This document shows, piece by piece, positions 7,978 to 14,807 of a DNA stretch of 33,498 bases. The notes beneath the pieces are model-generated. The model searched no databases and was not told where the DNA came from. It saw only the letters and a list, made by a program, of their open reading frames with translations. The position numbers and the translations under genes were made by a program. Within the stretch, counting starts at the first letter, position 1. Every line of letters starts with the position of its first letter. This DNA comes from Xanthobacteraceae bacterium (GTDB lineage Bacteria; Pseudomonadota; Alphaproteobacteria; Rhizobiales; Xanthobacteraceae): the NCBI GenBank assembly GCA_030038995.1, contig JASHQS010000224.1:1-33498 (forward strand). The letters are read 5' to 3'.

Positions 7978-8544
7978 ATGATGCCGTCCGTTGAGAGCGA
8001 CCGCATTGCGCGTTGGCCGTTCTTGTTCACGATCGGTTGTCCAGCCGTCTTTGTTCTGATCTGTGCCGGACCGTTCAAGCTTATGGTGGTTGGCGCGCCG
8101 GTAATTGTATTTTACTGGGTGCTCGCCGCCCTGGTAGCCCTGTGCGTCGCTGCTGCGTACGCATACCATCGTTTATGGCGGCGATTTTTGTCAATTGTGG
8201 CTTTTCCCCTGAGTACGCTGATCGCTGCCTGGAACTTTGGATTTGTTTGGGGAACCGGCCAGCTATGGGGCGCTTACCTTCATTTTCTCGTTGTGCGCCC
8301 AATTTACTTGCAGGAAATTTCCAAGCTGCCGGCCGAAAAACCTCGCTTCAAGGTTTTTTACTGGAACTCTTGGTTCCTGAGTAGCACAGAAGTGGTGTAC
8401 GATGAGAGCGATGAGTTCACCTTGCCGCCGGAGAGCCGATCTGCAGAGTGGATGAAAAAAGCCGAAACGACCGATGCCGTATGTCCGATCATCGGATATA
8501 CGTCGATGGGCAGTCATTTTTATCTCGTCACGTTCGGCTGCTAG
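7978..8544 (+). CDS. Membrane protein, putative immunity to the 7228 toxin
   Basis: A 188-residue protein. GAGGGAGG at 7966-7973 overlaps the toxin stop (7965-7967) and precedes ATG 7978 (a second ATG follows at 7981), so translation is probably coupled to the toxin. Residues about 13-90 contain three or four membrane segments. The soluble tail has VVYDESDEF and GSHFYLVTFGC, matching the tail of the protein at 4557. The TAG stop at 8542 is also the first triplet of a palindromic element. GC is lower than in the structural genes, indicating recent transfer. Immunity role inferred from the repeated toxin-plus-membrane-gene pairing. Confidence 0.55.
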   Translation: MMPSVESDRIARWPFLFTIGCPAVFVLICAGPFKLMVVGAPVIVFYWVLAALVALCVAAAYAYHRLWRRFLSIVAFPLSTLIAAWNFGFVWGTGQLWGAYLHFLVVRPIYLQEISKLPAEKPRFKVFYWNSWFLSSTEVVYDESDEFTLPPESRSAEWMKKAETTDAVCPIIGYTSMGSHFYLVTFGC

Positions 8545-8728
8545 AGCATTTCCCGATCGGACTGCATCAGCGGCGTCATTGCGAGGCGCCCCGAAGGGGC
8601 GACGAAGCAATCCAGAAGCTTGCGCGAGCCGCCCTGGATTGCTTCGCGGAGCTTGTCATCGGGCCGGCCACTTCGGCCCGGACCCGTTGGCTCGCAATGA
8701 CGATTCAGCATCGTCGGGAAATGCTCTA
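8542..8728 (+). repeat. Palindromic repeat PE-2
   Basis: A 187-bp inverted repeat with perfect 15-bp ends TAGAGCATTTCCCGA / TCGGGAAATGCTCTA and inner arms GTCATTGCGAGG / GCTCGCAATGACG and GAAGCAATCCAG / CTGGATTGCTTCG. The left end supplies the stop codon of the immunity gene. A partial copy lies at 28939-28980. The sequence type is widespread in alphaproteobacterial genomes. Confidence 0.85.
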
Positions 8729-8830
8729 GACGGTTGCATCTGAGACATCAAAGCATAGGCGGGTCGAATTGGTGCGGGGTTTCGCAGCAGAGGTCACCGA
8801 TTTTCGAATCGCAGATAACGAGGTTACCCG

Positions 8831-9082
8831 ATGAAGCTGAAGGCTCCTGAAGGCGTCGGCGACCCATGCGTCGCCGGCGTCATTCTTGCCGCGCGCGACG
8901 GCTTCTATGAGGTCGAGCCCGCGGTCGGCGCGCTGTTGATCGAGTGCTTCGGCTTCGTCGCGGTCGGCGCGGACGAGAAGGCGAAAGCCGCGCCTGCGCG
9001 TCCTGCGCTGCGGGACCCGGCGTCGTTGCCGAAGCTCAGCCTGCCGGCGTGGCGCAGCCGCCCGGTTGCGAAAAAGCCGTAA
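8831..9082 (+). CDS. Small conserved-type phage head protein
   Basis: An 83-residue protein with ATG at 8831 preceded by GAGGT. Residues 1-55 look folded (GVGDPCVAGVILAARDGFYE, then a hydrophobic GALLIECFGFV). The C-terminal 30 residues are Ala/Pro-rich and basic. It lies directly before the connector gene, and small proteins of this sort are common at that point in head-tail joining modules. No specific family recognised. Confidence 0.55.
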   Translation: MKLKAPEGVGDPCVAGVILAARDGFYEVEPAVGALLIECFGFVAVGADEKAKAAPARPALRDPASLPKLSLPAWRSRPVAKKP

Positions 9083-9098
9083 GCAGAGGTTTGTCATC

Positions 9099-9938
9099 AT
9101 GGCCGCTTCCGATCTCGCCGCACTCGCGGACGTAAAAACCTGGCTGTCCGGATCGAGCGGCATCGGCTCGACCGACGACGCGCTGATCGCGCGCCTGATC
9201 ACCGACTTGAGCGGCGCGATTGCCGCCTATCTGGGCCGGCCGTCGCTCACCCCGCGCGCCTTCACCGAGCAGCTCAACGGCAACGGCAAGCCGCGCATGT
9301 TCCTGGAGCACTATCCGGCGCTGCAGCTCGCTTCGCTCGTGATCGACAATGTCGCGGTGCCGGCGGCGCCGCTGCCGCAAGCCGGCGCGGCGCACGCGCG
9401 CGGCTATTTGCTCGAGCCGTGGAACGGCCTGCCGCCCGGCCGGCCGCAGGCGCTCGATCTGTTCGACATGGCGTTTCGCAGAGGCCGCCAGAACGTGGTG
9501 GTGGGCTACAGCGCCGGCTATGCGGTACAGGGCGAAGCCGCGAGCGTGCCGGCCGCGCCCGGCCCTTACACCGTGACCGCCGCGGCGCCGTTCGGCCCCT
9601 GGGCGAGCGACGCCGGCGTCGTTTATGCCAGTGGCGCGGCACTCGCCGCCGTCGCGGGCAACAACCCGGCCGCGGGCCAATATAATGTATCGGCCGGAAT
9701 CTACACCTTCGCGGCGGCCGATGCCGGCGCCGCGGTACTGCTCTCCTATGGTTTCATTCCGGCGGCGATCAACAACGCCTGCATCGAATGGGTGGCGGAG
9801 CGCTACCGCTACCGCACCCGCATCGGCCAGAGCGCGCAGACCGTGCAGGGCCAAATGACGGCCTCGTACAGCCTCAAGGACATGCCGGATTTCGTGCGCG
9901 CCTCGCTCGATCCTTATCGCTGCGTCGCGGTGCCGTGA
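9099..9938 (+). CDS. Head-tail connector (gp6/gp15-like)
   Basis: A 279-residue protein. ATG 9099 has AGAGG at 9085-9089. The N-terminus DLAALADVKTWL, then DALIARLITDLSGAIAAYLGR fits the helical connector family that sits under the portal. The C-terminus AINNACIEWVAERYRYRTRIG with a final YR/basic segment is also typical. An extra beta-rich module at about 175-225 (GQYNVSAGIYTFAAADAG, then AAVLLSYGF) is shared with the major tail protein at 13148. Its stop overlaps the next start (TGATG). Family assignment is from pattern, not search. Confidence 0.65.
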   Translation: MAASDLAALADVKTWLSGSSGIGSTDDALIARLITDLSGAIAAYLGRPSLTPRAFTEQLNGNGKPRMFLEHYPALQLASLVIDNVAVPAAPLPQAGAAHARGYLLEPWNGLPPGRPQALDLFDMAFRRGRQNVVVGYSAGYAVQGEAASVPAAPGPYTVTAAAPFGPWASDAGVVYASGAALAAVAGNNPAAGQYNVSAGIYTFAAADAGAAVLLSYGFIPAAINNACIEWVAERYRYRTRIGQSAQTVQGQMTASYSLKDMPDFVRASLDPYRCVAVP

Positions 9939-10408
9939 TGCTGGAGGTCGAGCTCGTCGATTCCTGCTCTGCCGCGCTCGCCGCCATGCCCGAGCGCATC
10001 CGCGCCGCGCTGTTGGCCAAGAGCAATACGCTCGCCGCGGCGCTGCAAGACCGAATTCGGCAGAAGCTGGCGGGCGAAGTGCTGCAGACCCGAAGCGGCG
10101 CGCTCGCCGCCTCGATCGTCGCCACCATCGCGGAGGAACCGCAAGGCGTTGCCGTGCGCATCGCCTCGACCGACGTCAAATACGCGGCGATCCACGAGTT
10201 CGGCGGCACCATCCCGCCGCACCAGATCGTGCCGGACAAAGCCAAGGCGCTGGCCTTCGTCATCGGCGGCAAGCAGGTCTTCGCCGCCCGCGTGCAAATC
10301 CCGGCCGTGACCCTGCCGGCGCGCTCCTACATGCGCGCGTCGCTCGCGGAGATGGCGGAGGCGATACGGGAAGAGCTGAGCGAGGCGGTAGGTGAGGCGA
10401 TAGACTAG
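9938..10408 (+). CDS. HK97 gp10-like tail completion / virion morphogenesis protein
   Basis: A 156-residue protein starting in a TGATG overlap with the connector gene, so it is translationally coupled. The pattern VKYAAIHEFGGTIPPH, followed by IPAVTLPARSYMRASLAEM, is the hallmark of the HK97 gp10/gpG-S like head-tail joining family. The N-terminal half is helical (RIRAALLAKSNTLAAALQDR). It would join the head connector to the tail. Confidence 0.72.
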   Translation: MLEVELVDSCSAALAAMPERIRAALLAKSNTLAAALQDRIRQKLAGEVLQTRSGALAASIVATIAEEPQGVAVRIASTDVKYAAIHEFGGTIPPHQIVPDKAKALAFVIGGKQVFAARVQIPAVTLPARSYMRASLAEMAEAIREELSEAVGEAID

Positions 10409-10562
10409 ACTTGACGAATTATTCTACCGTGGCCAATTGGCAGGCCGAGTATCGGCCGTAGATGCACCCATCCGAGCGAAACGCCCGCGAAGCACTGGCG
10501 GCAATTCGGGATAATCGCGGGGGGCCCGGAATGGCCGGTCATAAATCCTTGAGGTTGCTGAG

Positions 10563-10568
10563 TATAAT
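10563..10568 (+). promoter_or_regulatory. Possible -10 box of the cargo genes
   Basis: A perfect TATAAT in an AT-rich patch 46 bp before the ATG at 10615. There is no good -35 hexamer at 16-18 bp, so the call is weak. It is the only such box beside the low-GC cargo pair, and the 10409-10614 gap otherwise shows no gene. Confidence 0.3.
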
Positions 10569-10614
10569 AGCTATGTACGCGTAAGCCATTCGTGCTAAGG
10601 TTTGGGGCGACCCA

Positions 10615-11094
10615 ATGAGCAGGGCCATGCGAACTCCCTTCGGCTACCCCTCTAACTACCTGACAATTCAGACGGAACCACAGCAGCTCGATTTATTCGA
10701 TTGGCTGCGGCATACCGAATCTCCCTCACAAAAGGGATACTTTTTCTCGCCTGCGGTATGCGATCATATTGCGACGGTTGCCCGCACTTGCCATGGCCTC
10801 GGCACCGAACACCACTCAGCACTGAGCAGCTTTATCTCGGGTCAATGTTCCTTCTCAGGTGCCTGGAGTCATTGGCATGACTATGTTCAAGGCATTGCAT
10901 CGGCTATGAGCTTTTTCCCTACCCTGTCAGAAGAGACGTTTGTGCGTTCTGACCGAGCGGCGATGGCTTCCGATTGGGCGTCCGTTCAATTAGATTTAGA
11001 CCAAGTCTGGCGAGCCGTCACCAGTGCCGAAAGACATTGCAATGAGCGATCAACAGAACAGCGGGAGCAACGGCGAGAAACCCAAGCCGCCTAA
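10615..11094 (+). CDS. Hypothetical cargo (moron) protein
   Basis: A 159-residue soluble protein, not recognised. Aromatic-rich and neutral in composition (QQLDLFDWLRHTE, SGAWSHWHDYVQG), with several His and Cys residues (VCDHIATVARTCHG). Base composition is clearly more AT-rich than the tail and head genes on both sides, and the tail operon does not need it. The last 53 bp overlap the next gene in another frame, suggesting the two are expressed together. Confidence 0.55.
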   Translation: MSRAMRTPFGYPSNYLTIQTEPQQLDLFDWLRHTESPSQKGYFFSPAVCDHIATVARTCHGLGTEHHSALSSFISGQCSFSGAWSHWHDYVQGIASAMSFFPTLSEETFVRSDRAAMASDWASVQLDLDQVWRAVTSAERHCNERSTEQREQRRETQAA

Positions 11095-11647
11095 TAACAA
11101 AAAGACTGAAACAAGTGTGTCCCCCGCGCAACCGGAAATTGTTCCGCCAGCTTTAGAGTCCGCACTCAGAACCGTCGGGGTCGATCCGAGGGACCCCAAC
11201 GTCACGAAGGCGCTAGAAATTAGTCTCACAATGATGGTCAGCGGAACGTTGCCTTTGGCTCCCCCGCCGATCCTTAGAGAATATGGAAATATCCGCCCTG
11301 AACTGATCGACAAGTTAGTTGAATGGACTGAGCAGCAAGCGGCACATCGCCGAGAACTCGAAAAGCTGAGAACTGTCGGGTCAGAGGGACGACTTGATCG
11401 ATCGCAGCGAAATGCCTTGATCGTGGCCTTGGGGGGACTTGGTCTAGCGGCCATCGTCGGCATCTTTGGAAATATGTGGGCTGCTATTGCCATTGCTGTT
11501 GTTTCGATAGGTGGCCCAACGGCAGCGATCTGGCTCGCACGCAACGTTCGGAAGCCTGCTGCGCCGCTATCACCTACTTCAAATTTACCTGTGCCATCTC
11601 CGCCATCGGCACCGCCTCAGCCAAACTCTTCCGGCTCACCGTCCTAA
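11042..11647 (+). CDS. DUF2335-like membrane protein
   Basis: A 201-residue protein. The pattern GTLPLAPPPILREYGNIRPELIDKL, then EWTEQQAAHRRELE, followed by two adjacent membrane segments (residues about 128-150 and 152-170), matches DUF2335, a family of small membrane proteins frequent in prophages with no settled function. The tail is Pro/Ser-rich. ATG 11042 is chosen because the domain begins soon after; GTG 11024 is an alternative and neither has a clear ribosome site. Low GC marks it as cargo, possibly a lysogeny-expressed exclusion factor (inference). Confidence 0.65.
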   Translation: MSDQQNSGSNGEKPKPPNNKKTETSVSPAQPEIVPPALESALRTVGVDPRDPNVTKALEISLTMMVSGTLPLAPPPILREYGNIRPELIDKLVEWTEQQAAHRRELEKLRTVGSEGRLDRSQRNALIVALGGLGLAAIVGIFGNMWAAIAIAVVSIGGPTAAIWLARNVRKPAAPLSPTSNLPVPSPPSAPPQPNSSGSPS

Positions 11648-11740
11648 TCCGCCCGTAAGTTGCCGAAACGGCAAACGTTGTGCCTTTGCTGAGAATCTGC
11701 AGGACGTGACGGTTTGAGGAAAATGCCGCGAGCGGCCTCG

Positions 11741-12451
11741 TCATCCCCGCACCAGCCACTCCGGCGGAACCTCGCCGCGATGCATGATGCCGAGATAGTA
11801 GTAGCGCGTGTACGGCGTGAGGCGCGGCTCGGCGTTGCGTGTGAGCACGATGGCGAAGCCGGCTTCCTCGATCATCGGCCGGAACGTTTCGGCGGTCGAG
11901 CCGTGATTGTTTTCCTGGATCAGGATGACGCCGCCGGGTTTTAGGAAGCGGCCGACGGTCTGGAAAAAGCGGCGGTGGAGGCGCCAGCCGCTGTCGCCGA
12001 TGCGGATTTCGCCGATCTGCGACCAATCGAAATGCGGCGGGTTGCCGACCACGAGATCCCAGCGCTCGCCGGGCGGAATGTCGTCGAGATTATTGGAGCG
12101 ATAGACGGCGACGCGGTCGGACAAGCTGTTCTCCGCGATGGTGCGCCGGCAGGCGCGCACCGCGGCGGGATTGATGTCGGCAAGGCACAGCGTCTCGCAC
12201 AGGCCGAAGCCGAGCAGCGCAAAGCCAATGAAGGCCGGGCCGGCGCACCATTCGAACACGCGCGCCTGCTTGGGCATGCCGCAATCGTGCAGCAACGGGA
12301 TGTAATCCTGGCCGAACGCGCTGCCGCCGCCGTCGAGGTAACGCTTGTAGTGCACGCGGACGGCGCCGTAGGTCACGTGACGCCACGGCTGCAGCGCGCG
12401 CAGCGCCGGCTTGACGGTGCGATATTCGAGTTTTTTGACGATATCCTTCAC
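11741..12451 (-). CDS. Class I SAM-dependent methyltransferase (NPPH type)
   Basis: A 236-residue protein on the reverse strand inside the forward late operon. GTG start at 12451. The Rossmann motif I is FEWCAGPAFIGFALLG (about 66-81), followed by LADINPAAV (motif II) and the catalytic-type VVGNPPHFDW (motif IV, about 133-142). NPP(Y/F/H) motifs occur in enzymes that methylate amide or amine nitrogen: HemK/PrmC, RsmC, N6-adenine enzymes. Compactness and lack of a target-recognition domain argue against a DNA restriction-type enzyme. It converges on the DUF2335 gene, and a small TTGCCGAAACGGCAA hairpin (11660-11674) lies between them. Substrate unknown. Confidence 0.68.
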   Translation of the reverse strand: MKDIVKKLEYRTVKPALRALQPWRHVTYGAVRVHYKRYLDGGGSAFGQDYIPLLHDCGMPKQARVFEWCAGPAFIGFALLGFGLCETLCLADINPAAVRACRRTIAENSLSDRVAVYRSNNLDDIPPGERWDLVVGNPPHFDWSQIGEIRIGDSGWRLHRRFFQTVGRFLKPGGVILIQENNHGSTAETFRPMIEEAGFAIVLTRNAEPRLTPYTRYYYLGIMHRGEVPPEWLVRG

Positions 12452-12547
12452 GCGCCGGTTCCGTTTTTCTGCAAACGCCGCACCATGGCGTGAGCGCCCG
12501 ATGCCGTCAACGCCGAGGCCGTAAGCCGGTCAGCAAGAGGAGCCGCG

Positions 12548-12994
12548 ATGAGCACCGTCACGCGCGAGCAGATTTCCGCGGCGTTTTTCGCGCTGGTCGC
12601 CGGTGCGGCGGATTTTGCCGCCACCAGCCGGCGCTTCGTGCATTGGGACCAGGTCAACGAGACGCAGATGCCGTTTTTGACCGTGCTCAAGACCGGCGAG
12701 GTGCGCGGCCGGCAGAGCGAAGGTTTGCCGACGCTCACCATCAACGTCCACGTCTTCGTCTATCTGTCCGCCGGGCTCGATCCGGAGGACGTGCCGGACG
12801 GCGCCATGAACGGCGTGCTCGATGCCATCGACGCGGCGGTGGCGCCGTCCGCGGCCGACGCCGTCAACGGCAACCGGCAAACCCTCGGCGGGCTCGTGTC
12901 GCATTGCTACCCGCTCGGGCCCGTATTCGTCGACACCGGCGATATCGACGGCAAGGCGGTCGCGGCCATTCCGTTCCAGATCCTCGTTCCGTAA
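12548..12994 (+). CDS. Tail terminator / tail completion protein (gp17-like)
   Basis: A 148-residue protein with ATG 12548 behind AGAGGAG. The mixed alpha/beta pattern ISAAFFALVAGAADFAATSR, then FVHWDQVNETQMPFLTV, INVHVFVYLSAG and GDIDGKAVAAIPFQILVP matches the tail terminator group that caps the tail tube, typically located just before the major tail protein as here. Confidence 0.68.
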   Translation: MSTVTREQISAAFFALVAGAADFAATSRRFVHWDQVNETQMPFLTVLKTGEVRGRQSEGLPTLTINVHVFVYLSAGLDPEDVPDGAMNGVLDAIDAAVAPSAADAVNGNRQTLGGLVSHCYPLGPVFVDTGDIDGKAVAAIPFQILVP

Positions 12995-13002
12995 CGGCAA
13001 AC

Positions 13003-13118
13003 AGCGAATTGCCAGATCGCGAATGGCGAATGGCGAATGGCGAGTAGCGAATGGGGCGCGAGCCCGCTCCAGCTATTCGCTATTCGCCATTCGCTACTCG
13101 CGATTCGCTATTCGCCGT
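13003..13118 (+). repeat. Iterated short inverted repeat S1 (GCGAATGGCGAATGG / CCATTCGC)
   Basis: The left half is a run of near-identical GCGAATGGC units and the right half their reverse complement (GCTATTCGCCATTCGC), separated by about 15 bp, forming a very long hairpin between the tail terminator and tail tube genes. It differs in sequence but not in plan from S2-S5 in this window. Confidence 0.75.
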
Positions 13119-13147
13119 TTCGCCCTTCCCCCCACAGGAGACCCACC

Positions 13148-13897
13148 ATGACCCAATTCGCTTTCGGCAGCGGCACTTTGATCGGCAAGCGCACCGATAT
13201 CGCCGGCACGCCGCCAGCTCTGCTCGGCACCTTGCAGGACGTCTCGCTCGATTTCGACCGCAAGATCGAGCTGCTGCTCGGCCAGTACAACATGGCGGTT
13301 GCCGCCGGCGGCGGCGAGTTCAAGATCGCCGGCAAGGCCAAATTCGCCCGCCTGCAGTCGACGCAGATCAACAATCTGTTCCTGGGCCAGACGCTCACCG
13401 CGGGCAGCATGGTCGAGATGACGACCGGCGAGACCGACACCGTCACGGCGGCGGCCGTCAGCGTCGCCAACGGCGCGACGTTTCTCGAGGATTTCGGCGT
13501 GTTCTATGCTTCGAGCGGCGCGCAGCTCGTGCCGGCCGCGGCGTCGCCGGCGCAGGGCCAATATATCGCGCCGTCGGGCAGCGACGGCACCTACACGTTC
13601 AATTCCGCCGACAACGGCGCGGCGGTGGTGATCTACTACAGCTACAGCATCACCTCCGGCAACAAGATCACGCTCGCCAACCAGCTCACCGGCCCGCTGC
13701 CCATGTTCGAAGTGTCGCTGAAGGAGACGTTCAACTATTTCGGCACCAGCAAGGACATCGTGGTCAAACTCAACGCCTGCGTGGCGCCGAAACTGTCGCT
13801 GCCGTTTTCCAGCCAGAAATTCACGGTCGCCGAGTTCGATTTCCAGGCCATCGCCGATTCCTCCAACAATATCGGCACCATCAGTTTGACCGAATAA
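13148..13897 (+). CDS. Major tail (tube) protein
   Basis: A 249-residue protein with ATG 13148 behind ACAGGAG. The N-terminus FGSGTLIGKRTDIAGTPPAL, then LQDVSLDFDRKIELLLGQ, and the C-terminus VAEFDFQAIADSSNNIGTIS are typical of long non-contractile tail tube proteins. Residues about 115-175 carry an extra beta-rich module (GQYIAPSGSDGTYTFNSADN, then GAAVVIYYSYS) also found in the connector at 9099. Located between the terminator and chaperone genes as expected. Confidence 0.75.
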   Translation: MTQFAFGSGTLIGKRTDIAGTPPALLGTLQDVSLDFDRKIELLLGQYNMAVAAGGGEFKIAGKAKFARLQSTQINNLFLGQTLTAGSMVEMTTGETDTVTAAAVSVANGATFLEDFGVFYASSGAQLVPAAASPAQGQYIAPSGSDGTYTFNSADNGAAVVIYYSYSITSGNKITLANQLTGPLPMFEVSLKETFNYFGTSKDIVVKLNACVAPKLSLPFSSQKFTVAEFDFQAIADSSNNIGTISLTE

Positions 13898-13911
13898 ACG
13901 GACCTGCTCAG

Positions 13912-14086
13912 CTCTCCCTCCCTGAAAAGGGGGAGCGGGGGTCCCCACAAAATTCGCGCAGCGAATTTTGTGGGGTGCCCCGGTTGGGGCGGGGGTCGCT
14001 GGCCGTTAGCACCGCGCCCGTAAGCGACGCCGCGTGAGCGGCACACGGCCCCCACCTATCCTCCCCCTTTCAGGGGGAGGAAGAGT
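13912..14086 (+). repeat. Palindromic repeat PE-3 (intergenic copy)
   Basis: Outer arms CTCCCTCCCTGAAAAGGGGG / CCCCCTTTCAGGGGGAGG, inner GCGGGGGT / CCCCCACC, and a perfect 15-bp inverted repeat CCCCACAAAATTCGC / GCGAATTTTGTGGGG at 13943-13975. Related copies sit inside genes at 18349-18490 and 29853-30011. It fills most of the gap between tube and chaperone genes. Confidence 0.85.
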
Positions 14087-14190
14087 GAGCGGCGCCGCAT
14101 GTCTTGGATGTCTTGGCCGCTTCCGTTCGTTCCCGCGAAAGCAGGTCCGGAAGGAGCGCCAAACCGCGCACCTCACACAGGAGAAGCCCG

Positions 14191-14532
14191 TTGAGCCTCG
14201 AACCCGACCAAAACCTGGATCGCGCCGCAGCGCGCAGCGTGCGCCTTGCCGGCCGCGAATTCTACGTGGCGCCGCTGTCGCTGCGGCAGATTCTCGCGAT
14301 CGCCGATCACGTGCCGAAACTGTCGGGTATCACCGTGGAAAACTTGAGCGGCGAGCGGCTGTTGCCGCTGGCCGAGGTGGTGTGGCACGGCTTGCGCCGC
14401 GCCCATCCGGCGCTGACGCGCGAGGAGTTTCTCGATCTGCCGATCCCGATCGGCGAACTGGTCGCCGCGTTGCCGGTCGTGATCGAACAGGCCGGCGGCC
14501 AGCGGATCAAGGCCACAAACGCGGGGGAATAG
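14191..14532 (+). CDS. Tail assembly chaperone, short form (G-like)
   Basis: A 113-residue protein. The TTG start at 14191 is set by AGGAG (14179-14183) with a 7-base spacer and by the protein sense (RSVRLAGREFYVAPLSLRQI). The family coats the tape measure protein during tail assembly. In siphophages the gene is followed by an overlapping frame joined by -1 frameshifting. Here a GGGGGAA run precedes the TAG at 14530 and the next frame (14526-14789) continues the protein. Confidence 0.68.
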   Translation: MSLEPDQNLDRAAARSVRLAGREFYVAPLSLRQILAIADHVPKLSGITVENLSGERLLPLAEVVWHGLRRAHPALTREEFLDLPIPIGELVAALPVVIEQAGGQRIKATNAGE

Positions 14533-14789
14533 CAGGCGGCGAGCGCTTCGAAACGGCGAACTGGCGCGCGCTCGTCGCCGAACTGGTGATTGAATTGCGC
14601 TGGACGCGCAACGAGGTCCTCGACCAGGTCGACATGCCGTTTCTCGCCGAGCTGCGCCGCGCCTGGACCGACTGCCCGCCGCCACGCCGGCTCCTCGCTG
14701 CCTCGTTGGGTTACCAGCCGCCGTCGCGGCCGTCGCGCAATTATCACGAACTCCTCGCCATGTTCCCGAACGGCACCATCAATAAATAA
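14526..14789 (+). CDS. Tail assembly chaperone frameshift extension (GT-like)
   Basis: Frame -1 relative to 14191-14532, with protein-like sense from about 14532: GGERFETANWRALVAELVIE, then LRWTRNEVLDQVDMPFLAEL and YHELLAMFPNGTINK. There is no good start of its own (an in-frame GTG lies at 14586). A slip on GGGGG at 14523-14527 would give a 200-residue fusion as in lambda G/GT. In GTA-like systems the equivalent can be a separate small chaperone, so independent initiation is the alternative. Confidence 0.55.
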   Translation, partial: GIAGGERFETANWRALVAELVIELRWTRNEVLDQVDMPFLAELRRAWTDCPPPRRLLAASLGYQPPSRPSRNYHELLAMFPNGTINK

Positions 14790-14807
14790 ATCCTGGAGAT
14801 CTCCGGC

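Noticed and set aside
13003..13118. CRISPR-like array of short units
   Set aside because: Units are contiguous without unique spacers and are followed by their reverse complement, so this is an inverted repeat run and not a CRISPR.
14034..14525. Forward frame upstream of the chaperone extension
   Set aside because: It starts in repeat PE-3 and reads Arg-rich nonsense over the chaperone gene; only the part after about 14526 has sense.
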